Assembly (NCBI RefSeq): GCF_013359935.1 | Contig: NZ_JABMCB010000177.1 | Location: forward strand, 62,001-126,000 | Reading direction: 5' to 3' | DNA: 64,000 nt | Origin: Paenibacillus xylanilyticus | Lineage (GTDB): Bacteria > Bacillota > Bacilli > Paenibacillales > Paenibacillaceae | Part shown: in pieces, positions 37,542 through 46,475 of the stretch | Numbering within the stretch: position 1 is the stretch's first letter | How the letters are laid out: each line of letters opens with the position of its first letter | Made by a program: the position numbers and the translations under genes | Notes under the pieces: generated by a model | Seen by the model: only the letters and a program-made list of their open reading frames with translations | Databases searched by the model: none | What the model was told of the DNA's origin: nothing

Positions 37542-39377
37542 CTAGGCATCCTCCTGCTCATATCGTGGAATTATGCATTGAATGACTGTCCCATGACCTG
37601 AAGCTGAACATATAAATATGCCATATCCAGCCCCATACCGAATTCGTATCCGGTCCGCTACACTTCGTAAACCCAATCCTCGGCGCTCAGTCATAGAAGA
37701 TAGCTGCTGCTCTCCTTCTTGTCCCTGCATATGATCCGGCGGGTCCTCTGCCATGTATTCAAATCTCCCCATTATTTCCTGGGGAATGCCAAGTCCGTTA
37801 TCCTCCACGCGCAGTACCAGATTATTGTGGTCCTCAAATGCACTGATCCGAAGTATGCCCTTATACTCAATGCCCTCGAAGCCATGCTGGATGCTATTTT
37901 CCACTAACGGCTGCAAGGTCAGTTTAAGTACGGAAGATGCATATAGATGAGTAGGAATATCGACCTCATACGTGAACAATTCACTGAATCGGTATTGTTG
38001 AATTTCAAGGTAGCTCTGCAGATGCCTTACTTCCTCACCCAGTGGAATTTCCTCCTGGTCCTGGATGCTGATGCGAAGAATATTGCCCAGACGGGTTACC
38101 ATTTCACTGACTTTCCGTCCTTCTCCCCGCATAGCGAGTCCGTTAATCGATTCCAGCGTGTTGAACAGAAAGTGTGGTTTGATCTGGGCCTGCAGCACAC
38201 GCAGCTCAGCCTTGGCCTTCTGCTGCTGCTCTGCCCTTACACGACGAAACAGGCTGCCAATCCGGTCCAGCAGTTCATTAAACCCGTGGGCAAGAAGCTG
38301 CATCTCATCGAAACCTTTTCCCTCTACCCTTGCGTTGAAGTCTCCATCCTCCACTCGCCGCATGAAGCGGACCAGTACGGCAATATTGCCGGTAATACGG
38401 TTCATAAAAAACAGATTGAAGACCATCGCGGCAAGAAGACAGATCAGAATAATGATCACCGACCAGCCTGCAAATACATTGGTCTCTGCTGACAGCGCTT
38501 CCCAAGAAGTTACGCTGACCAAGTTCCAGCCATAGTTTTTCAGATGATATTGGGACAGGATACTCTCCGTGCCATCGAATACAGTTCGGATACTGCTGAA
38601 GCCGGGCCCGTAACTCCTAGCGTTGACTCCCAGGTTCTCCATCTTCTCTCCGCTGTACCGCCCGGAAGGATCATAGACAACTAAACCTTCTTCATTGGTT
38701 AATAGAAAGGATGTATTCTGTGCGGAGTCGCTAATCTGCAGATGCCGGAAGATCCGGTCAATCTCTCCTTTTTTGATCTGAACCACAAGAATCCCGATAT
38801 TTTGAAAGTAACTGAGTTCCTTCACCAGCCTGATCTGAGTAAAAACAGGATCAACACCGGTAAGTTCGGGATATTCAAGTGGAGCAAGCCATTTGGGCAC
38901 ACCGTTGAGCTGCTGAATTTCCTGAAATAAGGGGTGTACCTTGAATTGCTGAAAAGGCAGAGCTTCAAAATTTTCTTTGGTGAATATCGATACGATCTGA
39001 TTGTTCTCTGATGAACGCAAATCATACAAAAAGGCATAGCTAATAAACGGATAATTATATAGAAGAGAACGAAAATTGCGCTGGCTGGCATTAAGTGACA
39101 ATTGATTGCCGGTTCCAAGATCCTGCTTGGTCGGGTCTTTGGCGTTAAGCGCCATTTGGAATACTGAAGTGGCAATTCCGTTATCGGTGACATTGTTAAT
39201 CTGCTGAAAAACATTCTCGATATTGTAGCTAATGGCCTGGAGGGCGTATTCGGCCTGCTGGTTATATTTTTTCTCAATCGTATGTGATGTGACCAGAAAC
39301 ATGCCAATGCCAAGTGCGCACATCGGTACAATAATCAGCAGTAGAAATGCCATAGCCAGCTTCATGCGCAAGTTCAT
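37542..39377 (-). CDS. Sensor histidine kinase (YesM family)
   Basis: 611 residues from ATG 39377 (GGGGAG upstream). Membrane helix about 6-26, a large extracytoplasmic sensor (about 30-300), a second helix (about 300-325, WSVIIILICLLAAMVFNLFF), and HAMP (about 325-380). The kinase core has QAQIKPHFLFNTLESINGLA, the phospho-acceptor His lying in KPHFLFNTL, and an ATP-binding part with LVENSIQHGF, VEDNGLGIP and GLGLRSVADRI. YesM kinases in Paenibacillus commonly control adjacent sugar ABC transporters. The signal is unknown. Confidence 0.93.
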   Translation of the reverse strand: MNLRMKLAMAFLLLIIVPMCALGIGMFLVTSHTIEKKYNQQAEYALQAISYNIENVFQQINNVTDNGIATSVFQMALNAKDPTKQDLGTGNQLSLNASQRNFRSLLYNYPFISYAFLYDLRSSENNQIVSIFTKENFEALPFQQFKVHPLFQEIQQLNGVPKWLAPLEYPELTGVDPVFTQIRLVKELSYFQNIGILVVQIKKGEIDRIFRHLQISDSAQNTSFLLTNEEGLVVYDPSGRYSGEKMENLGVNARSYGPGFSSIRTVFDGTESILSQYHLKNYGWNLVSVTSWEALSAETNVFAGWSVIIILICLLAAMVFNLFFMNRITGNIAVLVRFMRRVEDGDFNARVEGKGFDEMQLLAHGFNELLDRIGSLFRRVRAEQQQKAKAELRVLQAQIKPHFLFNTLESINGLAMRGEGRKVSEMVTRLGNILRISIQDQEEIPLGEEVRHLQSYLEIQQYRFSELFTYEVDIPTHLYASSVLKLTLQPLVENSIQHGFEGIEYKGILRISAFEDHNNLVLRVEDNGLGIPQEIMGRFEYMAEDPPDHMQGQEGEQQLSSMTERRGLGLRSVADRIRIRYGAGYGIFICSASGHGTVIQCIIPRYEQEDA

Positions 39378-39407
39378 ATCCGTTCTCCCCATCAACCGCC
39401 TCGTTCA

Positions 39408-40238
39408 TCAACCCTTGACACCGCCTGCGGTCACACCTTCAATAATTTTCTCCTGCAGTATGGCGTAAATGACAACAACAGGTACAACGCTGTATACAAT
39501 TCCTGCGGACATCTGGGCATAGTTCATCTGGTACTGATCTCGAAACTGGACCATGCCTACAGGCAGGGTACGCAGCTTATCTGTAGATAGGAAATAGTTG
39601 GCGAGCAAAAATTCGTTCCAGTTGCCGAGGAAATTCACGATAAATACCGTAACGATGGCTGGAACCGTAAGAGGTATCACTATTTTAGCAAAGATCCCTG
39701 GGGCCCTCAAGCCATCCATGACCGCCGCTTCCTCAATCTCTCCGGGGAGTGATCTCATAAAAGCAGCCAGAATAATGATCGTGAATGGAATCGCATTTGC
39801 TACATAAGGAACAATCAAAGCCAGATGTGTGTCCAGTATGCCCAGCTTGCGAACGAGCAAATAAATGGGCAGCATCAGTGCATTATTCGGAATGAGCATA
39901 CCTGCCAGAATGAGACTGTACAGAAACAGGCTCCATTTGCGGTGTCTCATCCGGGTTACGGCAAAAGCAAACATGGCGCCCAGTATAATGGTACCTGCCG
40001 AAGACAGGACTGAGATGTACAGGCTGTTCCAGAAATACGTACCGATTTTAGCGTTGACCCAGGCTTCCACGTAATTGCTGAATACCCAAGTCGTTGGCAA
40101 ACCGAATGGATGGAGAGCGATCTCATTGTTGTCCTGTTTAAATGAAGAGAAGATGACGAACAAAAATGGAAACAAAATTGCGATTAAATACAGCATTAAC
40201 ATCACATGGGGAATGGTGCCTCTAATGCTCTTCGCCAT
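39408..40238 (-). CDS. Carbohydrate ABC transporter permease (MalG type)
   Basis: 276 residues from ATG 40238, whose A is the last base of the upstream permease stop (TGATG), with GGGTGGAG upstream. Six membrane helices. The MalG-type EAA loop EIEEAAVMDGLRAPGIFAKIVIPLT (about 185-209) couples to an ATPase. It begins IPHVMLMLYLIAILFPFLFVIFSSFK. No ATPase gene is in the cluster, so a shared MsmX-like ATPase encoded elsewhere is expected. Confidence 0.93.
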   Translation of the reverse strand: MAKSIRGTIPHVMLMLYLIAILFPFLFVIFSSFKQDNNEIALHPFGLPTTWVFSNYVEAWVNAKIGTYFWNSLYISVLSSAGTIILGAMFAFAVTRMRHRKWSLFLYSLILAGMLIPNNALMLPIYLLVRKLGILDTHLALIVPYVANAIPFTIIILAAFMRSLPGEIEEAAVMDGLRAPGIFAKIVIPLTVPAIVTVFIVNFLGNWNEFLLANYFLSTDKLRTLPVGMVQFRDQYQMNYAQMSAGIVYSVVPVVVIYAILQEKIIEGVTAGGVKG

Positions 40239-41122
40239 CAATACTCCACCCTTTCGTTGCGCCTTGCTACCAACAGCTGATATACGGCCGTCAGCACAAG
40301 TGTCAGAGCAAAGATCAGGACTGCAACTGTATTGCCATAACCGTATTTAAAATTGGTGATCGCGTATTTGATCATATACGTGGCGAGAACCTCAGTGGAC
40401 CCGGCGGGACCGCCTTTGGTCATGACAAGTACAATATCCGCTGCCTTCATCGCTCCGGCAATGGACAGCATAATGACAACCGAAATAATGGGTCTGATCA
40501 ATGGCAATGTGATTCGGGTTGCGCGCTGTACTGCCGTAGCCCCATCAATTGCCGCGGCTTCATCTAGGTCACGGGGAATGGCAAGAATGGCCGCCAGCAC
40601 CATGACAATGTAAAAACCTGTCCACTGCCAGGCATTCGTTACAAGGATGGACAGCATCGCAAAGCGATTATCCGAGAGCCAGTACACCGGTGGAATGCCA
40701 AACATGTCAAGCAGCTGATTTAACAGCCCGATGTTGGGCTCATAGATAAATCCCCACAAAATTCCGATTACAGCCGTGGACATGATGGAAGGTAAAAAAA
40801 CAGCAGTTTTGTATAACCCCTTTAATCGCTTGACGTTGGCAATAAAGAGCGAGAACAACACAATCAGCGGAACCTGAATGAATACCGAAAATCCGATAAA
40901 AAATCCGTTATTCCGTGTGGAAATCCAAAACCGTTCATCGGTCAGAGCTTTGGCGTAGTTCGACAAACCCACAAATCGTGGGTCTGTCGAAACACCATTC
41001 CAGCTGGTCAAGCTGTAGTATAGAGAGCTGCCAATCGGATACAGAAAAAACATCACAAACAGGATCAGTGCCGGCAATACAAACAGAGCATAAATGAGCG
41101 GGCTGCGGAGTGAAGTATTCAT
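40238..41122 (-). CDS. Carbohydrate ABC transporter permease (MalF/UgpA type)
   Basis: 294 residues with six membrane helices: LIYALFVLPALILFVMFFLYPIG at the N-terminus, and the EAA loop DLDEAAAIDGATAVQRATRITLPLI (about 190-214). It pairs with the MalG-type protein, with a one-base overlap between genes. The imported sugar is not deducible from sequence; the neighbouring NagZ-like enzyme hints at amino-sugar oligomers. Confidence 0.93.
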   Translation of the reverse strand: MNTSLRSPLIYALFVLPALILFVMFFLYPIGSSLYYSLTSWNGVSTDPRFVGLSNYAKALTDERFWISTRNNGFFIGFSVFIQVPLIVLFSLFIANVKRLKGLYKTAVFLPSIMSTAVIGILWGFIYEPNIGLLNQLLDMFGIPPVYWLSDNRFAMLSILVTNAWQWTGFYIVMVLAAILAIPRDLDEAAAIDGATAVQRATRITLPLIRPIISVVIMLSIAGAMKAADIVLVMTKGGPAGSTEVLATYMIKYAITNFKYGYGNTVAVLIFALTLVLTAVYQLLVARRNERVEY

Positions 41123-41177
41123 GTCCAGCCTCCTTCAGTGACTTCAGTTGCAGCAGCTATGGCCTTCATGCATTCGA

Positions 41178-42542
41178 TCATTCCACGGAAGCATTGGCTT
41201 CCTCTTGGATTTTTTGCAGCTCCTCCGCCATCTTCTCCGGCGTGGTCTGTCCACCAATCAGTTTTTGGATCTGCAGATTGCTGATTTCGGTAGTCACGTC
41301 TGCCTGCACAAGCGCATCAAATGCCGGGAATGACGTTTTGGACGCATTCAGGACAGCAACGATCTCTTTCATCAGTTCATCGGTGATGCTGTCGGTTAAT
41401 ACCTTCTCATCCAGCTTCATGGCAGGAAGTACACCATCCTCCACAAGTCCACGCACCTGCATGTCTTCATTGTAGAAATTTTTGATGAAAGCTTTTACCG
41501 CCTCCAGCTTCTGTGGATCGTCCGCTACTGATGCCGAGAAGCCGTACCCATTGTTAACGTCACGCATGAGGGAAGTCTGATCCCCTACTCCGTTCTCTAC
41601 CGGCGGCATATTGAAAAATCCAACCTTGCCGATGAGCGATTCACCGCTCTGACCTTCTTTGAATACAGATGATTTCCATGTGCCGTCATACATCAGGATA
41701 GCTTCACCACTCGTAAATTGAGTCGTATACTCTGCGTATTCGAATCCAAGCTCGCCTTTTTTGAAATAGCCCTTATCGACCCATTCCTTATGCTTCGCAA
41801 AGCCTTGAACTACACCCGGATCGGTCCACTTGGCTTCACCTGTTGCAAACTTCGCCGTAATCTCCGGCCCGGCATAGCGAGACCACAGATGGTTCGTTAG
41901 CATCAGCGGAACCCAGCCTGCCTTGGAAGCCGAAGCAAGGGGTACTTTGCCATCCGCTTTGATCTCGGCCAGCATGTTATCGAGTTCAGCCATGGTCGTT
42001 GGCGCTTGCCAGCCCTTTTGTGCGAAATATTCCTTGTTGTAGAAAAAGCCTTCGCCCGAGCCACCAATTGGCAGTCCATATACTTTGCCTTCATACGTGA
42101 ACGGTTCAAGGGATGTAAACTGATCCTGGATACCCAGTTCTTGCAGAATCGGTGTCAGATCCAGCAGCATGCCTTCCTTGGCATACACCTTGGAATCCGG
42201 ACTGCCGAAGAGTTCGAATATATCCGGCGGATTGCCGGCAGCCATCTCTCCGCGAAGCTTCTCCTTGCGGTTCACATCGGATTCCACTCCGTCCAGAGTA
42301 AAGGTCAGATTGGGTACTTCACTCTCTACCTTGTCGACGACGTCCTGCAGTATGGCCAGCCTTTTCTGTTTATCCGCACCTACCTGGGTGTGGCGCAGCA
42401 GCATCTCGACCGGTTCCTTACTGGTCTCTGTGTCTGAGCCTGCAGCCCCTTGTGGACTTTCGTTCCCTGAGCCCGAACATGCAGCCAGCGTCCAGGATGT
42501 TACAAGCAGTAGTGAGAGCAGCATTATCATTCTTTTTTTCAT
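41178..42542 (-). CDS. Sugar ABC transporter substrate-binding lipoprotein
   Basis: 454 residues. The lipoprotein signal ends WTLAACSGSG. A family-1 extracellular solute-binding fold follows (VNRKEKLRGEMAAGNPPDIFELFG, VYGLPIGGSGEGFFYNKEYF, GEAILMYDGTWKSSVF). First gene of the transporter, 55 nt before the MalF-type permease. Its 5' region has a TATAAT at 42590-42595 with a poor -35 (TTACGA, 17 nt), as expected for an activator-dependent promoter. The ATG has GGAGGG upstream. Confidence 0.92.
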   Translation of the reverse strand: MKKRMIMLLSLLLVTSWTLAACSGSGNESPQGAAGSDTETSKEPVEMLLRHTQVGADKQKRLAILQDVVDKVESEVPNLTFTLDGVESDVNRKEKLRGEMAAGNPPDIFELFGSPDSKVYAKEGMLLDLTPILQELGIQDQFTSLEPFTYEGKVYGLPIGGSGEGFFYNKEYFAQKGWQAPTTMAELDNMLAEIKADGKVPLASASKAGWVPLMLTNHLWSRYAGPEITAKFATGEAKWTDPGVVQGFAKHKEWVDKGYFKKGELGFEYAEYTTQFTSGEAILMYDGTWKSSVFKEGQSGESLIGKVGFFNMPPVENGVGDQTSLMRDVNNGYGFSASVADDPQKLEAVKAFIKNFYNEDMQVRGLVEDGVLPAMKLDEKVLTDSITDELMKEIVAVLNASKTSFPAFDALVQADVTTEISNLQIQKLIGGQTTPEKMAEELQKIQEEANASVE

Positions 42543-42696
42543 CGTCGTTGACCCTCCTCAGCATATTGCACATTTGGTTTTACACTCTGATTATAAAAAG
42601 CCGAAGCTCCCATCGTAAGGATGACAATTCATCAATGAGGGGATAAAATCCTTCACTGAACAGGCCTTCATCGTTATCTTCATGTAAAATGCAATA

Positions 42697-42731
42697 AAAA
42701 CAGCCTCTGCGACACGGGTCGCAAAGACTGC
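42697..42731 (-). terminator. Intrinsic terminator of pflA
   Basis: On the minus strand CAGTCTTTGCGAC (42718-42730) pairs with GTCGCAGAGGCTG (42701-42713; two mismatches), with a 4-nt loop, then TTTTTATT. Confidence 0.8.
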
Positions 42732-42737
42732 TTGGCT

Positions 42738-42804
42738 GATGGATCAATATATATTAGATGTTGATCCCTGGATGGATCATTCGATGGATCTTTTGGTGGA
42801 TCAT
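42738..42804. repeat. Short degenerate GATGGATC tandem repeats after pflA
   Basis: Five GATC sites lie within 61 bp (42742-42802) in repeats of about 12-21 nt built on GATGGATC, between the pflA stop and its terminator. On the minus strand a 16-codon frame (42754-42804) starts directly after the pflA TAG and reads MIHQKIHRMIHPGINI. No ribosome site precedes it. Confidence 0.6.
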
Positions 42805-43554
42805 CTATTTGGAACAAACCGTACCAGCTGTTTCCTTCCGGCCCTGTTCAATCAGGCGATACGCCCGTTCCACTTCTTCTTCGGTCGGAGAAGGTACACC
42901 GTCAAGTGGATATACCTTGCCTAGAGCCTGCCATTTGTAGATCCCCATCTGGTGATAAGGCAGAATTTCAAACTTTTCGACTCCGTTCAATGTACCGATG
43001 TAACGCCCCAGATTAAGAAGATCTTGCTCATCGTTATGAATGCCGGGCACGTAGACGTGACGGATCCACATTTTCCGACCATGATCCGATAACCACCGAG
43101 CCATACGGAGCGTTCTTTCATTTGATTTCCCGGTAAGCTTGATATGCTTTGCATCATCAATATGCTTCAGGTCCAGCATCACAAGATCAGTATGATCCAA
43201 AAGGTCAAGAATACGATCCGGTTCATTGTAACCGTTGCTGTCCAAAGTTGTATGCAGCCCCCACCGCCGCTTTACTTCTTTGAAAACCTGGGCAACGAAG
43301 TGAGCCTGCAGCGTCGGTTCCCCTCCGGATATGGTAAGTCCGCCTCCTGAGCTGCGATAGTAGGTCAAGTACGGTTCAATTTCCGCGAGAACTTCTTCCA
43401 CGCTCATATCCCTGCCTCCATCAAGCGCCCATGTATCCGGGTTGTGGCAATATTGGCACTTCAGGTGACATCCCTGCATAAAAAGCACGAAGCGGATGCC
43501 GGGGCCGTCAACCGTCCCGAAAGTTTCGAGTGAATGTATATGTCCGTTTACCAT
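42805..43554 (-). CDS. pflA: Pyruvate formate-lyase activating enzyme
   Basis: 249 residues. Radical SAM motif Cys29-x3-Cys33-x2-Cys36 in QGCHLKCQYCHNPDTW. The next conserved part, LTISGGEPTLQAHFVAQVFK, binds SAM. It places the glycyl radical on PflB under anoxia. AAAGGAAGAGG precedes ATG 43554. The 121-nt gap after pflB has no clear terminator, so it is likely co-transcribed from the Fnr-box promoter of pflB. Confidence 0.96.
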   Translation of the reverse strand: MVNGHIHSLETFGTVDGPGIRFVLFMQGCHLKCQYCHNPDTWALDGGRDMSVEEVLAEIEPYLTYYRSSGGGLTISGGEPTLQAHFVAQVFKEVKRRWGLHTTLDSNGYNEPDRILDLLDHTDLVMLDLKHIDDAKHIKLTGKSNERTLRMARWLSDHGRKMWIRHVYVPGIHNDEQDLLNLGRYIGTLNGVEKFEILPYHQMGIYKWQALGKVYPLDGVPSPTEEEVERAYRLIEQGRKETAGTVCSK

Positions 43555-43675
43555 GCTGCCTCTTCCTTTCTTATCCGCATCCGCTGTGCGTTTATGTTGT
43601 CACTTCGATCCAAAGCCCTGGCCTCACGAAGTCCTATGAAAGCGACTTCGATACGGCCACGACTTCATCTTCCTA

Positions 43676-45934
43676 TTACATCGAACCGTGGAAAGTACGG
43701 TTGATGACGTCGAGCTGTTGTTCACGCGTCAATTTGATGAAGTTTACGGCATAGCCCGATACACGTACTGTCAATTGTGGATAATTTTCCGGATGCTCCA
43801 TGGCATCAATCAGCTGCTGACGATCAAATACGTTCACGTTCAGATGGTGAGCACCTTGACCGAAATAACCGTCCATCATGGCAACCAGATTGGATTTGCG
43901 GGTATCGGACTCTTTTCCGAGCGCTTTAGGTACAATCGAGAACGTGTTGGAGATCCCGTCAAGACTGTGTTCGTAAGGCAATTTGGCTACAGAGCCCAGA
44001 GATGCCAGTGCACCTTTTTTGTCACGGCCGTGCATAGGGTTCGCCCCTGGAGCAAACGGCTCGCCTGCTTTACGTCCATCCGGTGTAGTACCGGTTTTTT
44101 TGCCGTATACCACATTGGAAGTAATGGTCAAAACGGATTGCGTTGGAACGGCATTGCGGTACGCTTTGTGTTTGCGAATCATGCCCATGAAGCTTTCCAC
44201 CAGTTCAACCGCGATGCTGTCGACACTGTCTTCGTTGTTTCCGTAACAAGGGAAGTCTCCTTCGATTTCAAAATCAACGGCGATTCCTTGCTCGTTACGA
44301 ATCGGTTTAACTTTTGCATACTTAATTGCACTCAAGGAGTCGGCAGCAACGGACAGGCCAGCAATACCACAGGCCATGGTACGTACGATATCACGGTCAT
44401 GCAGAGCCATTTCAATGCGCTCGTAACTGTATTTGTCATGCATGTAGTGGATGACGTTAAGGGTGTTCATGTACAGTTTAGCCAGCCATTCCATCATCGG
44501 TTTGAAACGTTTCATGACCTCATTGTAATCCAGCACTTCGCCTGTAATTGCCGGATACTCCGGTCCGACCTGTGCTCCGGATTTCTCGTCACGGCCACCG
44601 TTGATCGCATACAGCAGAGCTTTCGCCAGATTCGCACGGGCGCCAAAGAACTGCATTTGTTTACCGATCTTCATGGCCGATACACAGCAGGCAATACCGT
44701 AATCGTCACCGTAGATTGGACGCATCAGATCATCGTTTTCATACTGGATGGAGCTGGTTTCAATCGAAACTTTCGTACAATATTGTTTGAAAGCTTCCGG
44801 AAGTTTGGTGGACCAGAGTACAGTCAGGTTTGGTTCCGGTGCTGGCCCCAGATTGTGCAGCGTGTGCAGGAAACGGAAGCTGTTTTTCGTTACACGCGTT
44901 TCTCCGTTCACGGACATTCCGCCAATGGACTCGGTTACCCACGTTGGATCACCACTGAAGAGCTCGTTATAGTCTGGTGTACGCAGGAATTTGACGATCC
45001 GCAGTTTCATGACAAAGTGGTCAACCAGTTCCTGTGCCTGTTCCTCAGTCAGATTACCTTCCTGTAAATCACGTTCAATGTAGATATCCAGGAACGAAGA
45101 TACACGTCCAAGGGACATGGCCGCGCCGTTTTGTTCTTTGATTGCAGCGAGATATCCAAAGTACAACCACTGGAATGCTTCTTTCGCTGTTGTAGCCGGC
45201 AGGGAGATATCAAAACCATGCATTTCACCCAGCTGCTTCAATTCCTGCAGTGCTCGAATCTGTTCGGATAACTCTTCACGCAGACGGATTACGTCTTCAT
45301 CAATCACATCCACTTCGAGTGCGTTCAGTTCTCCTTTTTTGGCACGAATCAGGAAGTCTACACCATAAAGAGCTACCCGGCGATAGTCACCGATGATCCG
45401 TCCGCGGCCGTAAGCATCCGGCAGACCTGTAATGATTCCGGCTTTACGAGCTGCACGCATTTCGGATGTGTAAGCATCAAATACACCCTGATTATGTGTT
45501 TTGCGAATATTGGTAAATATATCAATGACTTCTTGAGGCATTTCGAAGCCGTATGCTTGACATGCATCAATCATCATGCGAATTCCGCCTGTTGGCTGAA
45601 TGGAGCGTTTGAATGGAGCATCGGTTTGCACACCGACGATCTGTTCTTTGAATTGATCCAGATACCCTGGTTGGTGAGATACGATCGTACCCGGGGTGTT
45701 TACGTCCACATCCAGTACGCCGCCGTTGTCCCGTTCTTTTTTGGTCAGATCAGATACGATATCCCACAGGTCTTTGGTGTTCTGCGTTGCCCCTGCAAGA
45801 AATGCTTCATCCCCGTAATACGGAGATAAATTATGTGCCAGAAAATCATTCACATCCACGGATTTGGTCCATGTGCCTTTCGTAAAGCTTCTCCAGCCTG
45901 TTTGTTGTTTGACATCTTTTTCGATCACCGACAT
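43676..45934 (-). CDS. pflB: Formate C-acetyltransferase (pyruvate formate-lyase)
   Basis: 752 residues. It converts pyruvate and CoA to acetyl-CoA and formate in anaerobic fermentation. The active-site Cys pair is in [10 protein letters not shown]. The C-terminal glycyl-radical loop is [12 protein letters not shown] with Gly727 as the radical site. It begins [18 protein letters not shown], as in other Gram-positive PflB. GGAGGG precedes the ATG. Two perfect TGTGA-N6-TCACA boxes upstream point to Fnr control. Confidence 0.97.
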   Translation of the reverse strand: MSVIEKDVKQQTGWRSFTKGTWTKSVDVNDFLAHNLSPYYGDEAFLAGATQNTKDLWDIVSDLTKKERDNGGVLDVDVNTPGTIVSHQPGYLDQFKEQIVGVQTDAPFKRSIQPTGGIRMMIDACQAYGFEMPQEVIDIFTNIRKTHNQGVFDAYTSEMRAARKAGIITGLPDAYGRGRIIGDYRRVALYGVDFLIRAKKGELNALEVDVIDEDVIRLREELSEQIRALQELKQLGEMHGFDISLPATTAKEAFQWLYFGYLAAIKEQNGAAMSLGRVSSFLDIYIERDLQEGNLTEEQAQELVDHFVMKLRIVKFLRTPDYNELFSGDPTWVTESIGGMSVNGETRVTKNSFRFLHTLHNLGPAPEPNLTVLWSTKLPEAFKQYCTKVSIETSSIQYENDDLMRPIYGDDYGIACCVSAMKIGKQMQFFGARANLAKALLYAINGGRDEKSGAQVGPEYPAITGEVLDYNEVMKRFKPMMEWLAKLYMNTLNVIHYMHDKYSYERIEMALHDRDIVRTMACGIAGLSVAADSLSAIKYAKVKPIRNEQGIAVDFEIEGDFPCYGNNEDSVDSIAVELVESFMGMIRKHKAYRNAVPTQSVLTITSNVVYGKKTGTTPDGRKAGEPFAPGANPMHGRDKKGALASLGSVAKLPYEHSLDGISNTFSIVPKALGKESDTRKSNLVAMMDGYFGQGAHHLNVNVFDRQQLIDAMEHPENYPQLTVRVSGYAVNFIKLTREQQLDVINRTFHGSM

Positions 45935-46018
45935 AGTAATCCCTCCACAAAATTTGGATTTCCGGACACATGATAGGGTACATCAATCGTCTCATCTGTG
46001 CCCAGAGCCGCGATTAAA

Positions 46019-46034
46019 TGTGAACATTTTCACA
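46019..46034. promoter_or_regulatory. Fnr box, proximal, upstream of pflB
   Basis: TGTGAACATTTTCACA, a perfect TGTGA-N6-TCACA palindrome, lies 85 nt before the pflB start. A TATCAT (minus strand, 45970-45975) would put it near -62 of a proximal start. It also lies within the leader of a transcript from the distal promoter. Confidence 0.8.
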
Positions 46035-46103
46035 TGTAAGCCGGAACATGTTCTCTCTACTTGGTAACCGGAACCGCGGGATGGATGTTTTTCTTACATT
46101 TTC

Positions 46104-46146
46104 AGTATACGTCTTCCGTGTTTCACCATCTGTGATTTTTGTCACA
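46104..46146 (-). promoter_or_regulatory. Fnr-activated distal promoter of pflBA
   Basis: A second perfect box, TGTGATTTTTGTCACA (46131-46146), is followed on the minus strand by TATACT (46104-46109). The box centre (46138.5) is about 41.5 nt upstream of the start implied by that -10. This is the standard class II activator position. No TTGACA-like -35 is present, as expected for an activator-dependent promoter. Confidence 0.75.
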
Positions 46147-46199
46147 AAGTCCGTGAACTACCTCACTCCACCGTTGCTGGATCATGGTGAAGGTAAAAG

Positions 46200-46347
46200 T
46201 TTACACCGGATTACTGCGTGGCAGAACAACCTTCCAATCGCTGTTATCCCCAGATTTTTTCATTCCCTTTTCAAAGGGAAAAATCCGGGAATAAACGCGA
46301 ACGCTTCGCTTTTACAGGTTATTTCTGCCCCTCCGTTGTCGTGTAAA
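46200..46347. repeat. Hairpin-forming intergenic repeat, copy 2
   Basis: A 148-bp element bounded by TTTACAC (46200-46206) and GTGTAAA (46341-46347), between adhE and pflB. Inner arms GGCAGAACAACCT and AGGTTATTTCTGCC are complementary, and the core stem TTATCCCCAGATTTTT with AAAAATCCGGGAATAA is slightly decayed. Copies lie at 15776 and 63024. Confidence 0.88.
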
Positions 46348-46403
46348 TTGTTAAATTCAACGGATCCCAAAGGATTCCGTCATCGACCAAAGACGGCAAT
46401 TGG

Positions 46404-46423
46404 GGCTCCCCTTTTGGGGAACC
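46404..46423 (-). terminator. Possible terminator or 3'-end hairpin of adhE
   Basis: On the minus strand GGTTCCCC (46416-46423) pairs with GGGGAGCC (46404-46411) around AAAA. No T tract follows, but another hairpin (CCGTC/GACGG) does, so this may be an mRNA 3' structure and not a classical terminator. Confidence 0.4.
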
Positions 46424-46475
46424 CTGAACCTACTGCCTTAACCTCAATCTAATTGTTTTCTATTTTGGACTATGT

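Noticed and set aside
43688..45067. 459-codon plus-strand frame opposite pflB
   Set aside because: It is the antisense of a strongly conserved gene, has no recognisable domain and no ribosome site, and reflects the codon bias of pflB.
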